Shown: one piece after another, positions 8,078 to 16,576 of the stretch
Layout: each line of letters starts with the position of its first letter
Numbering within the stretch: position 1 is the first letter of the stretch
Origin: Granulosicoccus sp965214025
Lineage (GTDB): Bacteria; Pseudomonadota; Gammaproteobacteria; Granulosicoccales; Granulosicoccaceae
Assembly (NCBI GenBank): GCA_965214025.1
Contig: CBDCAW010000012.1
Span: 1-64,000 of the forward strand
Direction: 5' to 3'
DNA: 64,000 nt
Program-made: the position numbers and the translations under genes
Notes under the pieces: model-generated
Databases searched by the model: none
What the model was told of the DNA's origin: nothing
What the model saw: the letters and a program-made list of their open reading frames with translations, nothing else

Positions 8078-9544
8078 TCACGCATCCGGGGCCACCTGCC
8101 GGTGCCAGTCGCTCACCTGTTGATACCGATGCGCCACGTTCAGCAGCTTCGCCTCGTGGAAGTAATTGCCGAGAAGCTGCAAGCCTACCGGCAAGCCATC
8201 TACCGACCCGCAGGGCACGGATATGCCGGGCAAGCCTGCCAGGTTCGCCGACACGGTGTACAGATCGTTCAGGTACATGGCCACCGGATCATCACTCTTG
8301 GCACCGCGCGCGAACGCCACCGTAGGTGCGGTGGGCCCGGCGATGATGTCCACCTTTTCGAACGCCTGCTGAAAGTCGTCACTGATCAGCCGCCGCAATT
8401 GCATGGCCTTCTGGTAGTAGGCGTCGTAGTAACCTGCCGACAGGGCATAGGTGCCGATCATGATGCGCCGTTGCACTTCGGGCCCGAAGCCTTCGGCCCG
8501 CGAACGCTTGTAGAGATCTTCCAGATCCACCGGGTTTTCGCAGCGATGGCCGAAGCGGACCCCATCGAATCGCGAGAGATTGCTGGACGCTTCGGCGGGT
8601 GCCACCACGTAGTACGCCGGCACGCAGAGCGCCTGATTCGGTAGCGAGATAGTCTGCACCGACGCTCCCGCGTGTTCAAGCTCGGCAATGCCGGCCCGCA
8701 CCGCGGCTGCCACCGTATCGTCAAGACCATCGGCAAAGTACTCGTCCGGCACACCGATTCTCAAGCCTTCCAGAGAATCTGCAAGCGTGGCCCTGTAGTT
8801 CGGCACCGGCGTAGCGCTGCTGGTACTGTCGCGAGGGTCGAACCCTGCCATGCCCTGCAGCATCAGCGCACAGTCGGCCGCGGTACGTGTCAGCGGGCCG
8901 CCCTGCTCCAGGCTGGAGGCGAAGGCGATCATGCCGTAGCGCGATACCCGCCCGTAGGTGGGCTTCAGCCCGCTCAGCCCGCAATAGGCAGCGGGCAGGC
9001 GAATCGAACCACCGGTATCGGTGCCGGTGGCCATCGGTGCCAACCCGGCAGCCACCGCCGCGGCACTGCCGCCGGACGAACCGCCCGGCACATGATCGTG
9101 CCGCCAAGGGTTGCCGACCGCACCGAAGTAGCTGTTCTCGTTCGATGAGCCCATGGCGAATTCGTCCATGTTCGCCTTGCCCAGCATGACGGTGCCGGCC
9201 TCGCGCAGACGCGTGACCACATGGGCATCGTAGGGCGCCACGAAACTTTCGAGCATGCGCGAACCGCAGGTCGTCTTCAGGCCCTGCGTGCAGAACACAT
9301 CCTTGTGTATCAGCGGCAGCCCCGTCAGGGCTTCAGCGTTGCCGGCGGCGATACGCTCATCCGCGACCTGCGCAGCAGCCCGGGCACCTTCTGCGTCCAC
9401 GCTGATCAACGCGTTCAGAGCCGGGTTCCGCGCATCGATGCGGGCGAGAAAATGCTCGGTGAGCTCCAGGCTCGACACCTTGCGCGCAGCCAGCAGATCG
9501 GCCAGCTCGGTCAACGGCTTGTGGTGCAGGTCCGTGTCATCCAT
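8078..9544 (-). CDS. gatA: Asp/Glu-tRNA amidotransferase subunit A
   Basis: Amidase subunit of GatCAB that releases ammonia from glutamine. The 488 residues carry the amidase-signature triad: Lys81 in 'LIHKD', Ser156 in 'PGGSSGGSAAA' and nucleophile Ser180 in 'GTDTGGSIRLP'. The spacings of 75 and 24 equal those of characterised GatA (K79/S154/S178). The ATG at 9544 ('MDDTDLHHK') was chosen because it gives the normal length; ATG 9568 or TTG 9571 would add a non-conserved leader. It lies between gatC and gatB on the same strand. Confidence 0.97.
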   Translation of the reverse strand: MDDTDLHHKPLTELADLLAARKVSSLELTEHFLARIDARNPALNALISVDAEGARAAAQVADERIAAGNAEALTGLPLIHKDVFCTQGLKTTCGSRMLESFVAPYDAHVVTRLREAGTVMLGKANMDEFAMGSSNENSYFGAVGNPWRHDHVPGGSSGGSAAAVAAGLAPMATGTDTGGSIRLPAAYCGLSGLKPTYGRVSRYGMIAFASSLEQGGPLTRTAADCALMLQGMAGFDPRDSTSSATPVPNYRATLADSLEGLRIGVPDEYFADGLDDTVAAAVRAGIAELEHAGASVQTISLPNQALCVPAYYVVAPAEASSNLSRFDGVRFGHRCENPVDLEDLYKRSRAEGFGPEVQRRIMIGTYALSAGYYDAYYQKAMQLRRLISDDFQQAFEKVDIIAGPTAPTVAFARGAKSDDPVAMYLNDLYTVSANLAGLPGISVPCGSVDGLPVGLQLLGNYFHEAKLLNVAHRYQQVSDWHRQVAPDA

Positions 9545-9619
9545 GCGGCGTGTTTGGCCGATGATCATCAATACACCGTCGCGCCGGCAGCGCTTCCACG
9601 GTTGCCTCGAGCACGGTCA

Positions 9620-9907
9620 TCATTCGATCACCCGGGGCACGAGAAAGTAACCCTCTTCAACCTGCGGTGCGGGGGCCATGAGCCGCTCACGCTGATTCTC
9701 CTCGGTGACCTCATCCGGACGCAGCCGCAGTACGGCGTTCACCGGATGTGCCATCGGTTCGACGCCTTGCGTATCGGCGGCGTTCATCGTCTCGACCAGC
9801 GAAAGTACTGCGGCAAGCTCGACTTTCAGCGGTTCGAGTGCTGCCTCGTCGAGCCCCAACCTTGCAAGGTGGGCCATGCGTTGCACATCATCGACTGTCA
9901 GGGTCAC
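9620..9907 (-). CDS. gatC: Asp/Glu-tRNA amidotransferase subunit C
   Basis: Small subunit that wraps around GatA and stabilises the GatCAB complex. The 95 residues read 'VQRMAHLARLGLDE' near the start, 'GVEPMAHP' and 'LRPDEV' in the middle, and end 'EEGYFLVPRVIE', as in other GatC proteins. The GTG at 9907 gives the family length of about 95. An upstream ATG at 9958 would add 17 residues with no counterpart in the family, and neither start has a convincing Shine-Dalgarno sequence. First gene of gatC-gatA-gatB, divergent from slyX. Confidence 0.93.
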   Translation of the reverse strand: MTLTVDDVQRMAHLARLGLDEAALEPLKVELAAVLSLVETMNAADTQGVEPMAHPVNAVLRLRPDEVTEENQRERLMAPAPQVEEGYFLVPRVIE

Positions 9908-10081
9908 GACTGTTAGGAGGCCTGCCGGTGTGGTGATCACGATACGATCGGAGTGCATGCAAGTCTAACAACTCCATCGGGCGGGATGTGTACCGGCGCG
10001 TTCGTGTTCAGACCTGTCGCTCTGAGATCACTCTATCATCGAGCCCGCTACTTCCTCACTCAGACCGGCCCGAGACAAACG

Positions 10082-10351
10082 ATGCCAGACAAGAATGCGA
10101 GCAACCCGGATCGGGTTTCGAATCGAAAGCCGGACCAGCAGGCGGACCCGGATGCTCGTCTCGAGGCGCTGGAGCTCAAGATCATGGATCTGGAGCTTGT
10201 GTTACAGCAGCTCAACGAAGTAGTGGTCACTCAGTATCAGGACATCGAGCGCATGCGCCGCAGCCATCAGCAGCTACAGGGCAAGCTCGACGAGGCGCTC
10301 GAAGGCCGGCCCGACGGCGGGCCGATCCATGAGGTGCCCCCGCATTATTGA
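10082..10351 (+). CDS. slyX: SlyX family protein
   Basis: Small coiled-coil protein of unknown biochemical function, widespread in gammaproteobacteria. The 89-residue product has a charged, disordered-looking N-terminus of about 25 residues. A heptad-rich helix follows ('LEALELKIMDLELVLQQLNEVV' is split by nothing helix-breaking), and the protein ends in the family's characteristic 'PPHY'. E. coli SlyX is about 72 residues, so the extra length is at the N-terminus. It is divergent from gatC and convergent with the Rieske-like gene. Confidence 0.85.
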   Translation: MPDKNASNPDRVSNRKPDQQADPDARLEALELKIMDLELVLQQLNEVVVTQYQDIERMRRSHQQLQGKLDEALEGRPDGGPIHEVPPHY

Positions 10352-10372
10352 CCCACCGTCGATCGTGGGTCG

Positions 10373-10969
10373 CTACTGAACCAGCATCACCGCATCGGCC
10401 GTGATGTCGTAGTCAGGTACGATCAGGTTCTCATCGGCAAACTGATTCTGGTACACCCGGCCAGCCTGATCGTAACGTGAGCCACGGCAGGTATCGACGT
10501 AACCGCCCGACCAGGGCTTGCCCAGAAACAGCTTCTCGGACGGTGGGAGATATTCGATCGGGCAACTGAAATCCATGCCGACGCCGATCACCACGAACCA
10601 CTCCGCCTCTCTGGAACGGGTGGCATCATCGACCCAGTCGGGCTGCTGCGAATCTGCGGAGTCAGGGTCTGCCAATCGCTCATCGTCGGCCGCCAGGCTT
10701 GCCACGTCCTCAGACGTTCTGTGATGAATCACTACCGGGCGCCCCTCCCAGGTGAGCTGGCGCGTCTGGCCGGGCGCGAGTGTGTCTATCGCCACACGAA
10801 AGGCCGGCTTGGTACCGGCATCCTGGTCACCGGTGAGAAAGGCGGTGACGAACATGTACACGATACTGAAGAAAGCGACGAGCAGCATGAGCTTGGCTGC
10901 CACTCGCAGACGTACGCGACGGGCAGTACTCTCACCTGCAGCGGTGACGGGAATGGGTTCTTGACTCAT
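10373..10969 (-). CDS. Membrane-anchored Rieske-fold protein without cluster ligands
   Basis: 198 residues. One transmembrane anchor lies at about 25-46 and is followed by a domain that tracks the bc1-complex Rieske subunit PetA: 'GQTRQLTWEGRPVVIHHRT', 'EWFVVIGV', 'GSRYDQAGRVYQNQ' and 'LIVPDY'. The first cluster motif C-T-H-x-G-C is replaced by 'GMDFSC', and the second, C-P-C-H-G-S, by 'DTCRGS'. All four [2Fe-2S] ligands (two Cys, two His) are therefore gone, while the two cysteines that form the structural disulfide (Cys136, Cys161) remain. It cannot hold a normal Rieske cluster. No petB or petC gene is adjacent. Its role is unknown; it is probably a periplasm-facing structural or assembly paralogue. 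Confidence 0.75.
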   Translation of the reverse strand: MSQEPIPVTAAGESTARRVRLRVAAKLMLLVAFFSIVYMFVTAFLTGDQDAGTKPAFRVAIDTLAPGQTRQLTWEGRPVVIHHRTSEDVASLAADDERLADPDSADSQQPDWVDDATRSREAEWFVVIGVGMDFSCPIEYLPPSEKLFLGKPWSGGYVDTCRGSRYDQAGRVYQNQFADENLIVPDYDITADAVMLVQ

Positions 10970-11147
10970 CGGGCCGGGTTCACCAATTCACCTGCGTGTG
11001 TATCTCGCTGTATCAATGTGCCTGCTTCGGTCGCGGCGATGCTCCGCCGTCGGTGCTCATCGAAAGTATTCGTCCAGCCGCAAGCCGGTCAAGCGTTACT
11101 CTGCAGCTTCATTCTAGCCATCAACCGCCAAATCAACGGACGTTACG

Positions 11148-12125
11148 ATGAAACCGGAAAACTGGACGCTGCCGTTGCTGTGCGTTGAAGCCGTACGGAC
11201 GGCGGATGTAGACACTGCCCGTGCCGTATCGCAGCGACTCAGTGCCAGTGGGCAATTACGAATCGTCCCGATGCCGATGGACGAAGTGGGCCTGGATGAC
11301 GGCGGGAGTCAGGTGAGTCATGCAGAGGCGGATTCCAACCCGATGGAACGCACGGCAGAACGCAGCAAGACAAGCCGGCGCCGTGCACGTGGCACACAAC
11401 CCTGGCGCCTGCTGGTGGACGGTGAACGCCGTATCGTCGTGCGCCCTGACGGCGCACGTTCGGCACCGGATTTTACCGACGCGGCCACCCGCCGCCGAAC
11501 CGCTACGCTTGGTCCTGCCAGCGAACCCGTGTTGCGCGCCCTGGGAATATCCAGCCTCATGCGCAGGCTCGGCCGATACCCCACCGTGGTCGATGCCACG
11601 GCAGGCTACGGTACGGATAGCTGGCTGGCAGCCGCAGTCGGTTGCCAGGTCCACATGCTGGAACGCTCGGCGCTGATGGTGGAGTTGCTCACCCAGGCGC
11701 TGCGCCGGGCCGGAACCACGCCCGCGACCTCCGATACCGCCGCTCGCGTCTCGCTGAGCCAGATCGAGGCCACGGAGTGGCTGCACAGCCGCCCTGCACC
11801 GGTGGCCGACGTGATCTACCTCGACCCGATGTTCCCGGCGCGCAGCAAGTCCGCCAAGGTGACCAAGGGGATGCAGTTCCTGCACGAATTGCTGCCCGAT
11901 ACGTCGAGCATTCGTTGGCCGGAAACCGAACCTGTCGATCTGCTTCACGCGGCTCTGGCCAGAGCCGCCTGGCGCGTGGTCGTGAAACGCCCGCGCGGGG
12001 CAGCGCGCCTGGACGAAGCACCGCGTGCAGATTCAGCAGGGTGCCATGCACAGGTCACGACGATCGAATCTCCGGGGTTGCGCCACGACGTGTACCACCT
12101 GAACACGGCTGCACGGTTCCGGTAG
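11148..12125 (+). CDS. rsmJ: 16S rRNA (guanine1516-N2)-methyltransferase
   Basis: SAM-dependent enzyme that methylates G1516 of 16S rRNA. The 325-residue product contains the SAM-binding signature 'VVDATAGYGTDSWLAAAVGC' followed by 'HMLERSALMVELL', and the target motif 'VIYLDPMFPARSKSAKVTKGM', both typical of RsmJ (YhiQ). E. coli RsmJ has 250 residues. The excess is in the N-terminal half, where residues 40-85 are basic and low-complexity. The assigned ATG is preceded by GGACG. It stands alone between the Rieske-like gene and a long leader region. Confidence 0.9.
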   Translation: MKPENWTLPLLCVEAVRTADVDTARAVSQRLSASGQLRIVPMPMDEVGLDDGGSQVSHAEADSNPMERTAERSKTSRRRARGTQPWRLLVDGERRIVVRPDGARSAPDFTDAATRRRTATLGPASEPVLRALGISSLMRRLGRYPTVVDATAGYGTDSWLAAAVGCQVHMLERSALMVELLTQALRRAGTTPATSDTAARVSLSQIEATEWLHSRPAPVADVIYLDPMFPARSKSAKVTKGMQFLHELLPDTSSIRWPETEPVDLLHAALARAAWRVVVKRPRGAARLDEAPRADSAGCHAQVTTIESPGLRHDVYHLNTAARFR

Positions 12126-12305
12126 CCATCCTTGCATCGGCTGGAGGAACAGGACGCACACACGGTAGCTCACGTTCGGCAATGCGCTGCGGGCTTGCAC
12201 GCATCGAGCGTCGCGATGCTCGGCGCCGGTTCACAGTGCAGCCGTCTATTGATCGCACCGCCTTACAGTCCAGTTAACGTCTGGGTGCAACACGGCGCCA
12301 GATCC

Positions 12306-12329
12306 TTTTCGCACTCTATTTTATATAAT
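12306..12329 (+). promoter_or_regulatory. Probable promoter of the CAP-domain gene
   Basis: A perfect -10 hexamer TATAAT lies at 12324-12329 in an AT-rich tract. No good TTGACA is present at 16-18 bp upstream, where the sequence is T-rich (CCTTTTCG), so the -35 element is weak. It would give a leader of roughly 145 bases. Confidence 0.4.
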
Positions 12330-12410
12330 ATATTTCAATAACTTACATTCATCTCGAACCAGTGGGCAGATTCCAGGCACCCTACATTACGCGTGCAGGT
12401 GCAACGTCCG

Positions 12411-12433
12411 GTTACCGACATTCAGTCGGTAAC
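12411..12433 (+). promoter_or_regulatory. Perfect 9-bp stem-loop in the CAP-gene leader
   Basis: GTTACCGAC (12411-12419) and GTCGGTAAC (12425-12433) are exact reverse complements with loop ATTCA. It sits 50 bases before the start codon. There is no T-run, so it is not a simple terminator. It could stabilise the mRNA, or as DNA it could be an operator palindrome. Confidence 0.55.
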
Positions 12434-12483
12434 ATTGCGCGGCACGTTTCGGTATCAATCTCATAAGCACTTGGAGTGAATTA

Positions 12484-13895
12484 ATGTACACGATCACTAG
12501 GCGGGCCGTCATGGCACCGCTATTGGCGCTGGGGCTTCTGCCACTTTCGGCCAATACAGTGGCGCAAGACGCATCGGAGGACATGACGAACCCCTCCGGC
12601 GAGGGCGCACAGACCTTTTATCTGACCTTCGAAGGTGCCGCTTACGACGGGGACATGCTTGTTCTCGGCAACCGCGGCTTTCGTCTGGACGCGAACGACG
12701 AAGTACTGCAAGGGCGTTACCGAGCCTTCGGCAATTTCATCTTCTTCTGGGATCCCGAACAGGGGGACTATGCCCTGGCATCCATCGAGCAGACGGGAGA
12801 TGGTACCTGGAACAGTTGCTGGGGCACGAACATCGGCAGCGTCATGAATTGCGAGGACCCGGCAGTCTCGGCAACGATTCAACTGGAAGAGCCGCAGATG
12901 GGTATGGAAACACCCGCCGGCGGTGGAGTTCCTGCCACACCGGCACCCACGGAAACCGATCCGATGGTGCCCGTCGAAGACATGCCCCCATGCCCGCCGA
13001 AGACATGCCCATCGAAGAACCGGAGACCATAGCGGACCCGGAGCCTGTGAGCGAACCTACCGCACCGGAACCGGTGGCCATGCCGGAGCTACCCGCCACA
13101 CCGGAGCCGATGGAACCCGAACCGGTTGAGGAGCCGACGTCTCCCGAACCGATGGAACCCGGACCGTTTGAGGAACCGGCGTCTCCCGAACCGATGGAAC
13201 CCGAGCCGGTTGACGAGCCCACCGATGCACCTGCACCGGAGCCGGTGGCCATGCCCGAGCCGGAATTGCCCGAACCACCGGGAGTCGAAGAGCCGACTTC
13301 CGAGGAACCCGCTGTCGACGAGCCGACCGAGGAAATGGCTGAAGGCGACAGTGAAGAACCGACGAACTCCGACGAAGAACGAGCGACCGGCGCCGACCCT
13401 TCACTGGTCGGTTGCGAAAACTCGTCTCCCGAAGAGTTCGAAGCCGCCATGCTGGCCTACACCAATCAATTGCGTGCTCAAGCTCGCCAGTGCCCCACCG
13501 GACAATCCTTCGCAGCGGCAGCACCACTCACCTGGAACGACCAGCTCGCGGCAGCGGCTCGCGACCACTCGCAAGACCAGGCCGACAACGACATCCAAAG
13601 CCATATCGGCACCGATGGGCTGGAGGTCGGAGATCGTGCCACCAATGCCGGTTATGTGTGGTCCGGCATCGCGGAGAACATATCCCCGTCCCAGGGCAAT
13701 GTGGTCGAAGTACATGAAGGGTTCAACAATCCCAACCCCACCGGTACCAGTGAACCGACCGGCTGGATCAACAGCCCCGGTCACTGCGACAACATCATGA
13801 ACCCGGACTACGAGAACATGGGTGCCGCCTGTGTAGAGCAGCCCGGTAACGACGCTTCCCATCGGTGGACGGTCAAGTTCGGCTCGCCGAGGTAG
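12484..13895 (+). pseudogene. Secreted CAP/SCP-domain protein interrupted by one frameshift
   Basis: Two overlapping frames make one protein. The first (12484 on) has a signal peptide ('APLLALGLLPLSANTVAQ') and a small beta-rich domain, and stops at 13032. The second carries the rest to 13895: a Pro/Glu-rich stalk with 14-residue repeats, then a CAP (SCP/PR-1-like) domain with 'MLAYTNQLRAQARQ', 'LTWNDQLAAAARDHS', 'GENI'-like 'AENISPSQG' and 'GHCDNIMNPDYENMG'. The frames meet at a run of five C (12985-12989). Adding one C gives a continuous protein of 470 residues reading 'EDMPPMPAEDMPIEEPE'. This is a sequencing error, a slippage or phase-variation site, or a true mutation. The start has GGAG 7 bases upstream. 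Confidence 0.75.
13107..13232 (+). repeat. Three 42-bp in-frame tandem repeats encoding a Pro/Glu stalk
   Basis: Units beginning CCGATGGAACCCG start at 13107, 13149 and 13191, a period of 42 bases or 14 codons. Each encodes a variant of 'PMEPEPVEEPTSPE'. They lie in the linker between the N-terminal domain and the CAP domain of the frameshifted gene and should form an extended acidic spacer. Confidence 0.85.
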
Positions 13896-14035
13896 GGGAA
13901 CGGCTTGAAACGGGCTCTTCGCACGCTGCTTTCATGGGGCGTGCGGAGGGCTTCCCATTTCTTTGTCACCAAGGCCGGGTGGTCGCCGCGACGAGCGGCC
14001 GCTTCACCCAGACCTCCTGCCTTCGCAAATCCCGT

Positions 14036-14518
14036 CTAATCCCGGAAATTCTGGAACTGCAGCGGGATTCCGAGCTCCTCCCCCTTCAACAGACTCATCG
14101 CCGCCTGCAGATCATCGCGTTTCTTGCCGGTGACTCGCAGCTGATCACCCTGTACCTGGGCCTGCACCTTGAGCTTCGAGCTCTTGAGCGCGGTGACGGC
14201 CTTCTTGGCGGTTTCCTTGTCGATGCCCTGACGTACCGTGATGTACTGACGTACGCCCTTGCCGACCGTCTCGACCTTCTGGGCATCGAGGCAGGCGATG
14301 TCGATCTTGCGGGCGGTGAGCTTCTGGTACAGCACCGGGTGCATCTGCTGGATCTGAAAGTCGCTGTCGGCCACCAGGCTGATGCGCCCTTCGCTTTCTT
14401 CGACCGCGGCTGAGGTACCCTTGAAGTCGAAGCGGTTGGTGATTTCACGGTGTGACTGATCGATGGCGTTCGTCAGCTCGTGCTGGTCCACTTCGGACAC
14501 CACATCAAACGTTGGCAT
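14036..14518 (-). CDS. yajQ: YajQ family nucleotide-binding protein
   Basis: 160 residues, full length for the UPF0234/YajQ family. Members bind cyclic di-GMP in Xanthomonas and Pseudomonas, and nucleotides or RNA in other work. Typical family sequences are 'MPTFDVVSEVDQHELTNAID', 'EITNRFDFKGT' and the C-terminal 'GKKRDDLQAAM'. It is a single-gene unit between the CAP gene and the DUF423 gene. The biological role in this organism cannot be told from sequence. Confidence 0.93.
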   Translation of the reverse strand: MPTFDVVSEVDQHELTNAIDQSHREITNRFDFKGTSAAVEESEGRISLVADSDFQIQQMHPVLYQKLTARKIDIACLDAQKVETVGKGVRQYITVRQGIDKETAKKAVTALKSSKLKVQAQVQGDQLRVTGKKRDDLQAAMSLLKGEELGIPLQFQNFRD

Positions 14519-14695
14519 GTCTTGAATTCCTCCCGGTTTCCTCTTCCCATGATCCCACGATGTACGTACCAGTGGTCATCCCACATCACGGTGAAAGGTT
14601 CAGCGTCGTCATCATCCAGGAGAATCGCGGGCGGTACCTCCTCCGGTCGCGATAATCCGCATCTACCCTGGCCAGCACAATATGAACGGTACGGC

Positions 14696-15127
14696 ATGAA
14701 CGGCAAGCTCACCCTGACGATCGGCGCCCTGCTGGGTGCCCTGGCTGTGATGGCCGGCGCCTTCGGTGCGCACGCGTTGCAGGGCGTGCTCGATGCACGA
14801 GCCACCGGCTGGTACGAGACCGCAGCCACCTACCACGCGCAGCAGGCATCGGCCGTGGTGGCCTGCGGCCTGCTGATGCTCGCCGTCGGCAGCAATGCCT
14901 GGTTGCGTGGCGCCGGCACCGCGCTGATCATCGGTATCATCGTGTTCTCGGGCAGCCTCTACCTCATGGCCTTCACCGGTATCACCCGCCTTGGCATGAT
15001 CACGCCTATCGGTGGGCTGGCGTTGATCGTCGGCTGGGTCTGCCTGGCCATCGGTGCCTGGCGCCCGAAAGTCGCGGCCCATGACGCCGCTCCGCTCACC
15101 CATCGCGAAACACCTACAGAACAATGA
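14696..15127 (+). CDS. DUF423 inner-membrane protein
   Basis: 143 residues with four predicted transmembrane helices. It begins 'MNGKLTLTIGALLGALAVMAGAFGAHAL' (split in meaning after the first helix), has the family pattern 'AFGAHALQ' and 'YHAQQASAVV', and a later 'GITRLGMITPIGGLALI'. It belongs to the DUF423 (YgdD-like) family of unknown function. The ATG at 14696 matches the family start. Its stop overlaps the pdxH start as ATGA, so the two are likely translated together. Confidence 0.85.
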   Translation: MNGKLTLTIGALLGALAVMAGAFGAHALQGVLDARATGWYETAATYHAQQASAVVACGLLMLAVGSNAWLRGAGTALIIGIIVFSGSLYLMAFTGITRLGMITPIGGLALIVGWVCLAIGAWRPKVAAHDAAPLTHRETPTEQ

Positions 15128-15807
15128 GCCAAGACTACGACGACAGCCAGTACAAGCACGAAGACCGGAACAGGGACCTGATCGAACCCCGGCGCGATTA
15201 CACCGCCGATACGCTGCGCCGTGACAACCTCGCGGCCGACCCGGTCACGCAATTCCGCCACTGGCTCAAGGACGCACGCGACCAGAAGATCATCGATGCC
15301 ACGGCCATGTCGGTCGCCACCTGCGACAGCCGTGGCCAGCCACATTCGCGCATCGTGCTGCTGAAGCATTTCGATACGGCAGGGTTCGTCTGGTACACCT
15401 ACCAGGAGAGCGACAAGGCGCGGCAGCTGGGCGAAAATCCACGTGCCGGCATTCTCTTCTATTGGTGCCAGCTGGAGCGCCAGGTGCGTATCGAAGGGTC
15501 TGTGGAGCGGCTCGACCCAGCCGACGCCGACGACTACTTCTACTCACGCCCCGAAGGCAGCCGCTTCAGTGCCGCCGCCTCGGTGCAGTCCGCACCGATC
15601 GAGAACCGCGCGGTACTCGAAGAGCGCGTTGCCGCCCTGCACGAACGCCACCCCGATGGCAATGTGCCGCGCCCGGAAGTCTGGGGCGGCTACCGCCTGA
15701 AACCTGCGCGTTTCGAATTCTGGCAAGGCCGGGCGGACCGCCTGCACGATCGGTTCGTCTTCGAACAGGATGCTGCAGCCTGGCGGGTACAGCGAATTTC
15801 GCCGTAA
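15124..15807 (+). CDS. pdxH: Pyridoxamine/pyridoxine 5'-phosphate oxidase
   Basis: FMN-dependent oxidase producing pyridoxal 5'-phosphate in the last step of vitamin B6 synthesis and in salvage. The 227 residues show 'AMSVATCDSRGQPHSRIVLLK', 'FYWCQLERQVRIEG', 'SRPEGSRF' and the C-terminal substrate/FMN site 'EVWGGYRLKP', 'FEFWQGRADRLHDR' and 'WRVQRISP'. Length is normal. Start confirmed by the ATGA overlap with the DUF423 gene. pdxA, the other B6 gene in this window, is 11 kb away. Confidence 0.97.
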   Translation: MSQDYDDSQYKHEDRNRDLIEPRRDYTADTLRRDNLAADPVTQFRHWLKDARDQKIIDATAMSVATCDSRGQPHSRIVLLKHFDTAGFVWYTYQESDKARQLGENPRAGILFYWCQLERQVRIEGSVERLDPADADDYFYSRPEGSRFSAAASVQSAPIENRAVLEERVAALHERHPDGNVPRPEVWGGYRLKPARFEFWQGRADRLHDRFVFEQDAAAWRVQRISP

Positions 15808-15844
15808 CGAACCCACACGTCACCGCATGAAAGGGACCAAACCG

Positions 15845-16303
15845 ATGTTCATCGTTCTGCTTGTCGTTGCCGTGCTGTTCGTCGCCACCCGCATCGCCAT
15901 TCCCTACTTCGGCAAATCCGCGGCGGCCGGCATCGTCACGGTAAAGGGCGAGGCCCAGCTCGCCGATTGCCCGGACACCCCGAATTGCGTGAGCTCGACG
16001 GCCACGGATCCGTCGAAGCGGGTCGAGCCCATCGACTTTTCAAAACCCGCAGGCGACGTGATTCCCGCATTGGCTCGATGGCTGGGCCAACAGGAGCGGG
16101 TCACGGTCGTGACTAGCTCCGACGACTACCTGCACGCAACGTTCCGCACGGCTCTGATGGGCTATACCGACGATGTGGAGTTCATGCGCCAGCCCGACGG
16201 GGCGCTGCAGGTGCGTAGTGCCTCGCGGCTCGGCAAGAGCGACCTGGGTGCGAATCGCAAGCGTGTGGAATCGATGCGAACATCACTGGCAGGGGAAATT
16301 TAG
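15845..16303 (+). CDS. DUF1499 family envelope protein
   Basis: 152 residues. An N-terminal signal anchor ('MFIVLLVVAVLFVATRIAI') is followed by a DUF1499 domain with 'CPDTPNCVSSTA' and 'DDYLHATFRTALMGYTDDVEF' (conserved core), 'VRSASRLGKSDLGANRKRVE'. Function unknown; members are found in bacteria and chloroplasts. The ATG at 15845 is preceded by AAGGGA at about 9 bases; an in-frame ATG at 15827 would add six residues. It lies 37 bp after pdxH and may share its transcript. Confidence 0.82.
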   Translation: MFIVLLVVAVLFVATRIAIPYFGKSAAAGIVTVKGEAQLADCPDTPNCVSSTATDPSKRVEPIDFSKPAGDVIPALARWLGQQERVTVVTSSDDYLHATFRTALMGYTDDVEFMRQPDGALQVRSASRLGKSDLGANRKRVESMRTSLAGEI

Positions 16304-16532
16304 ATCGTGGAGGGTACTGAGTCGCAAGCTTGACCGTCTGGCAAGATGGAACCCGACGGGCCGCACAAACCGGCCACGCCTGGCTTGTTTCAAACGAACA
16401 ACACAGGCAAGGTGCTGCACATCAGGCAAGACCCTGACGAACTACCTCTGCTTCTTCCGTTCGTGCCCCCGGGCCGACCCTTGCAGCAGGCTCATGCCGC
16501 TGCCTTGCCCTCGGCCCTCGTAGTGCCCTTGC

Positions 16533-16556
16533 AGCCCGGCCGCTCAGTGCCGGGCT
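16533..16556. terminator. Stem-loop between convergent DUF1499 and lipA genes
   Basis: AGCCCGGC (16533-16540) and GCCGGGCT (16549-16556) are perfect complements with an 8-base loop. It lies 20 bp past the lipA stop and 230 bp past the DUF1499 gene. Neither side has a clear T-run, so terminator function is inferred from position. The rest of 16304-16576 shows no gene. Confidence 0.45.
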
Positions 16557-16576
16557 GATCTTCATACCGACGATAT

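Larger units (their letters stand above)
12126..12483. other. 358-bp gene-free region with AT-rich core and leader
   Basis: No credible gene is seen between rsmJ and the CAP-domain gene. Bases 12306-12350 are strikingly AT-rich for this window and include TATAAT. Downstream lies an approximately 150-base leader with a perfect 9-bp stem-loop and a GGAG ribosome-binding site 7 bases before the ATG at 12484. I read it as the promoter and 5' untranslated leader of the CAP-domain gene. Confidence 0.6.
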
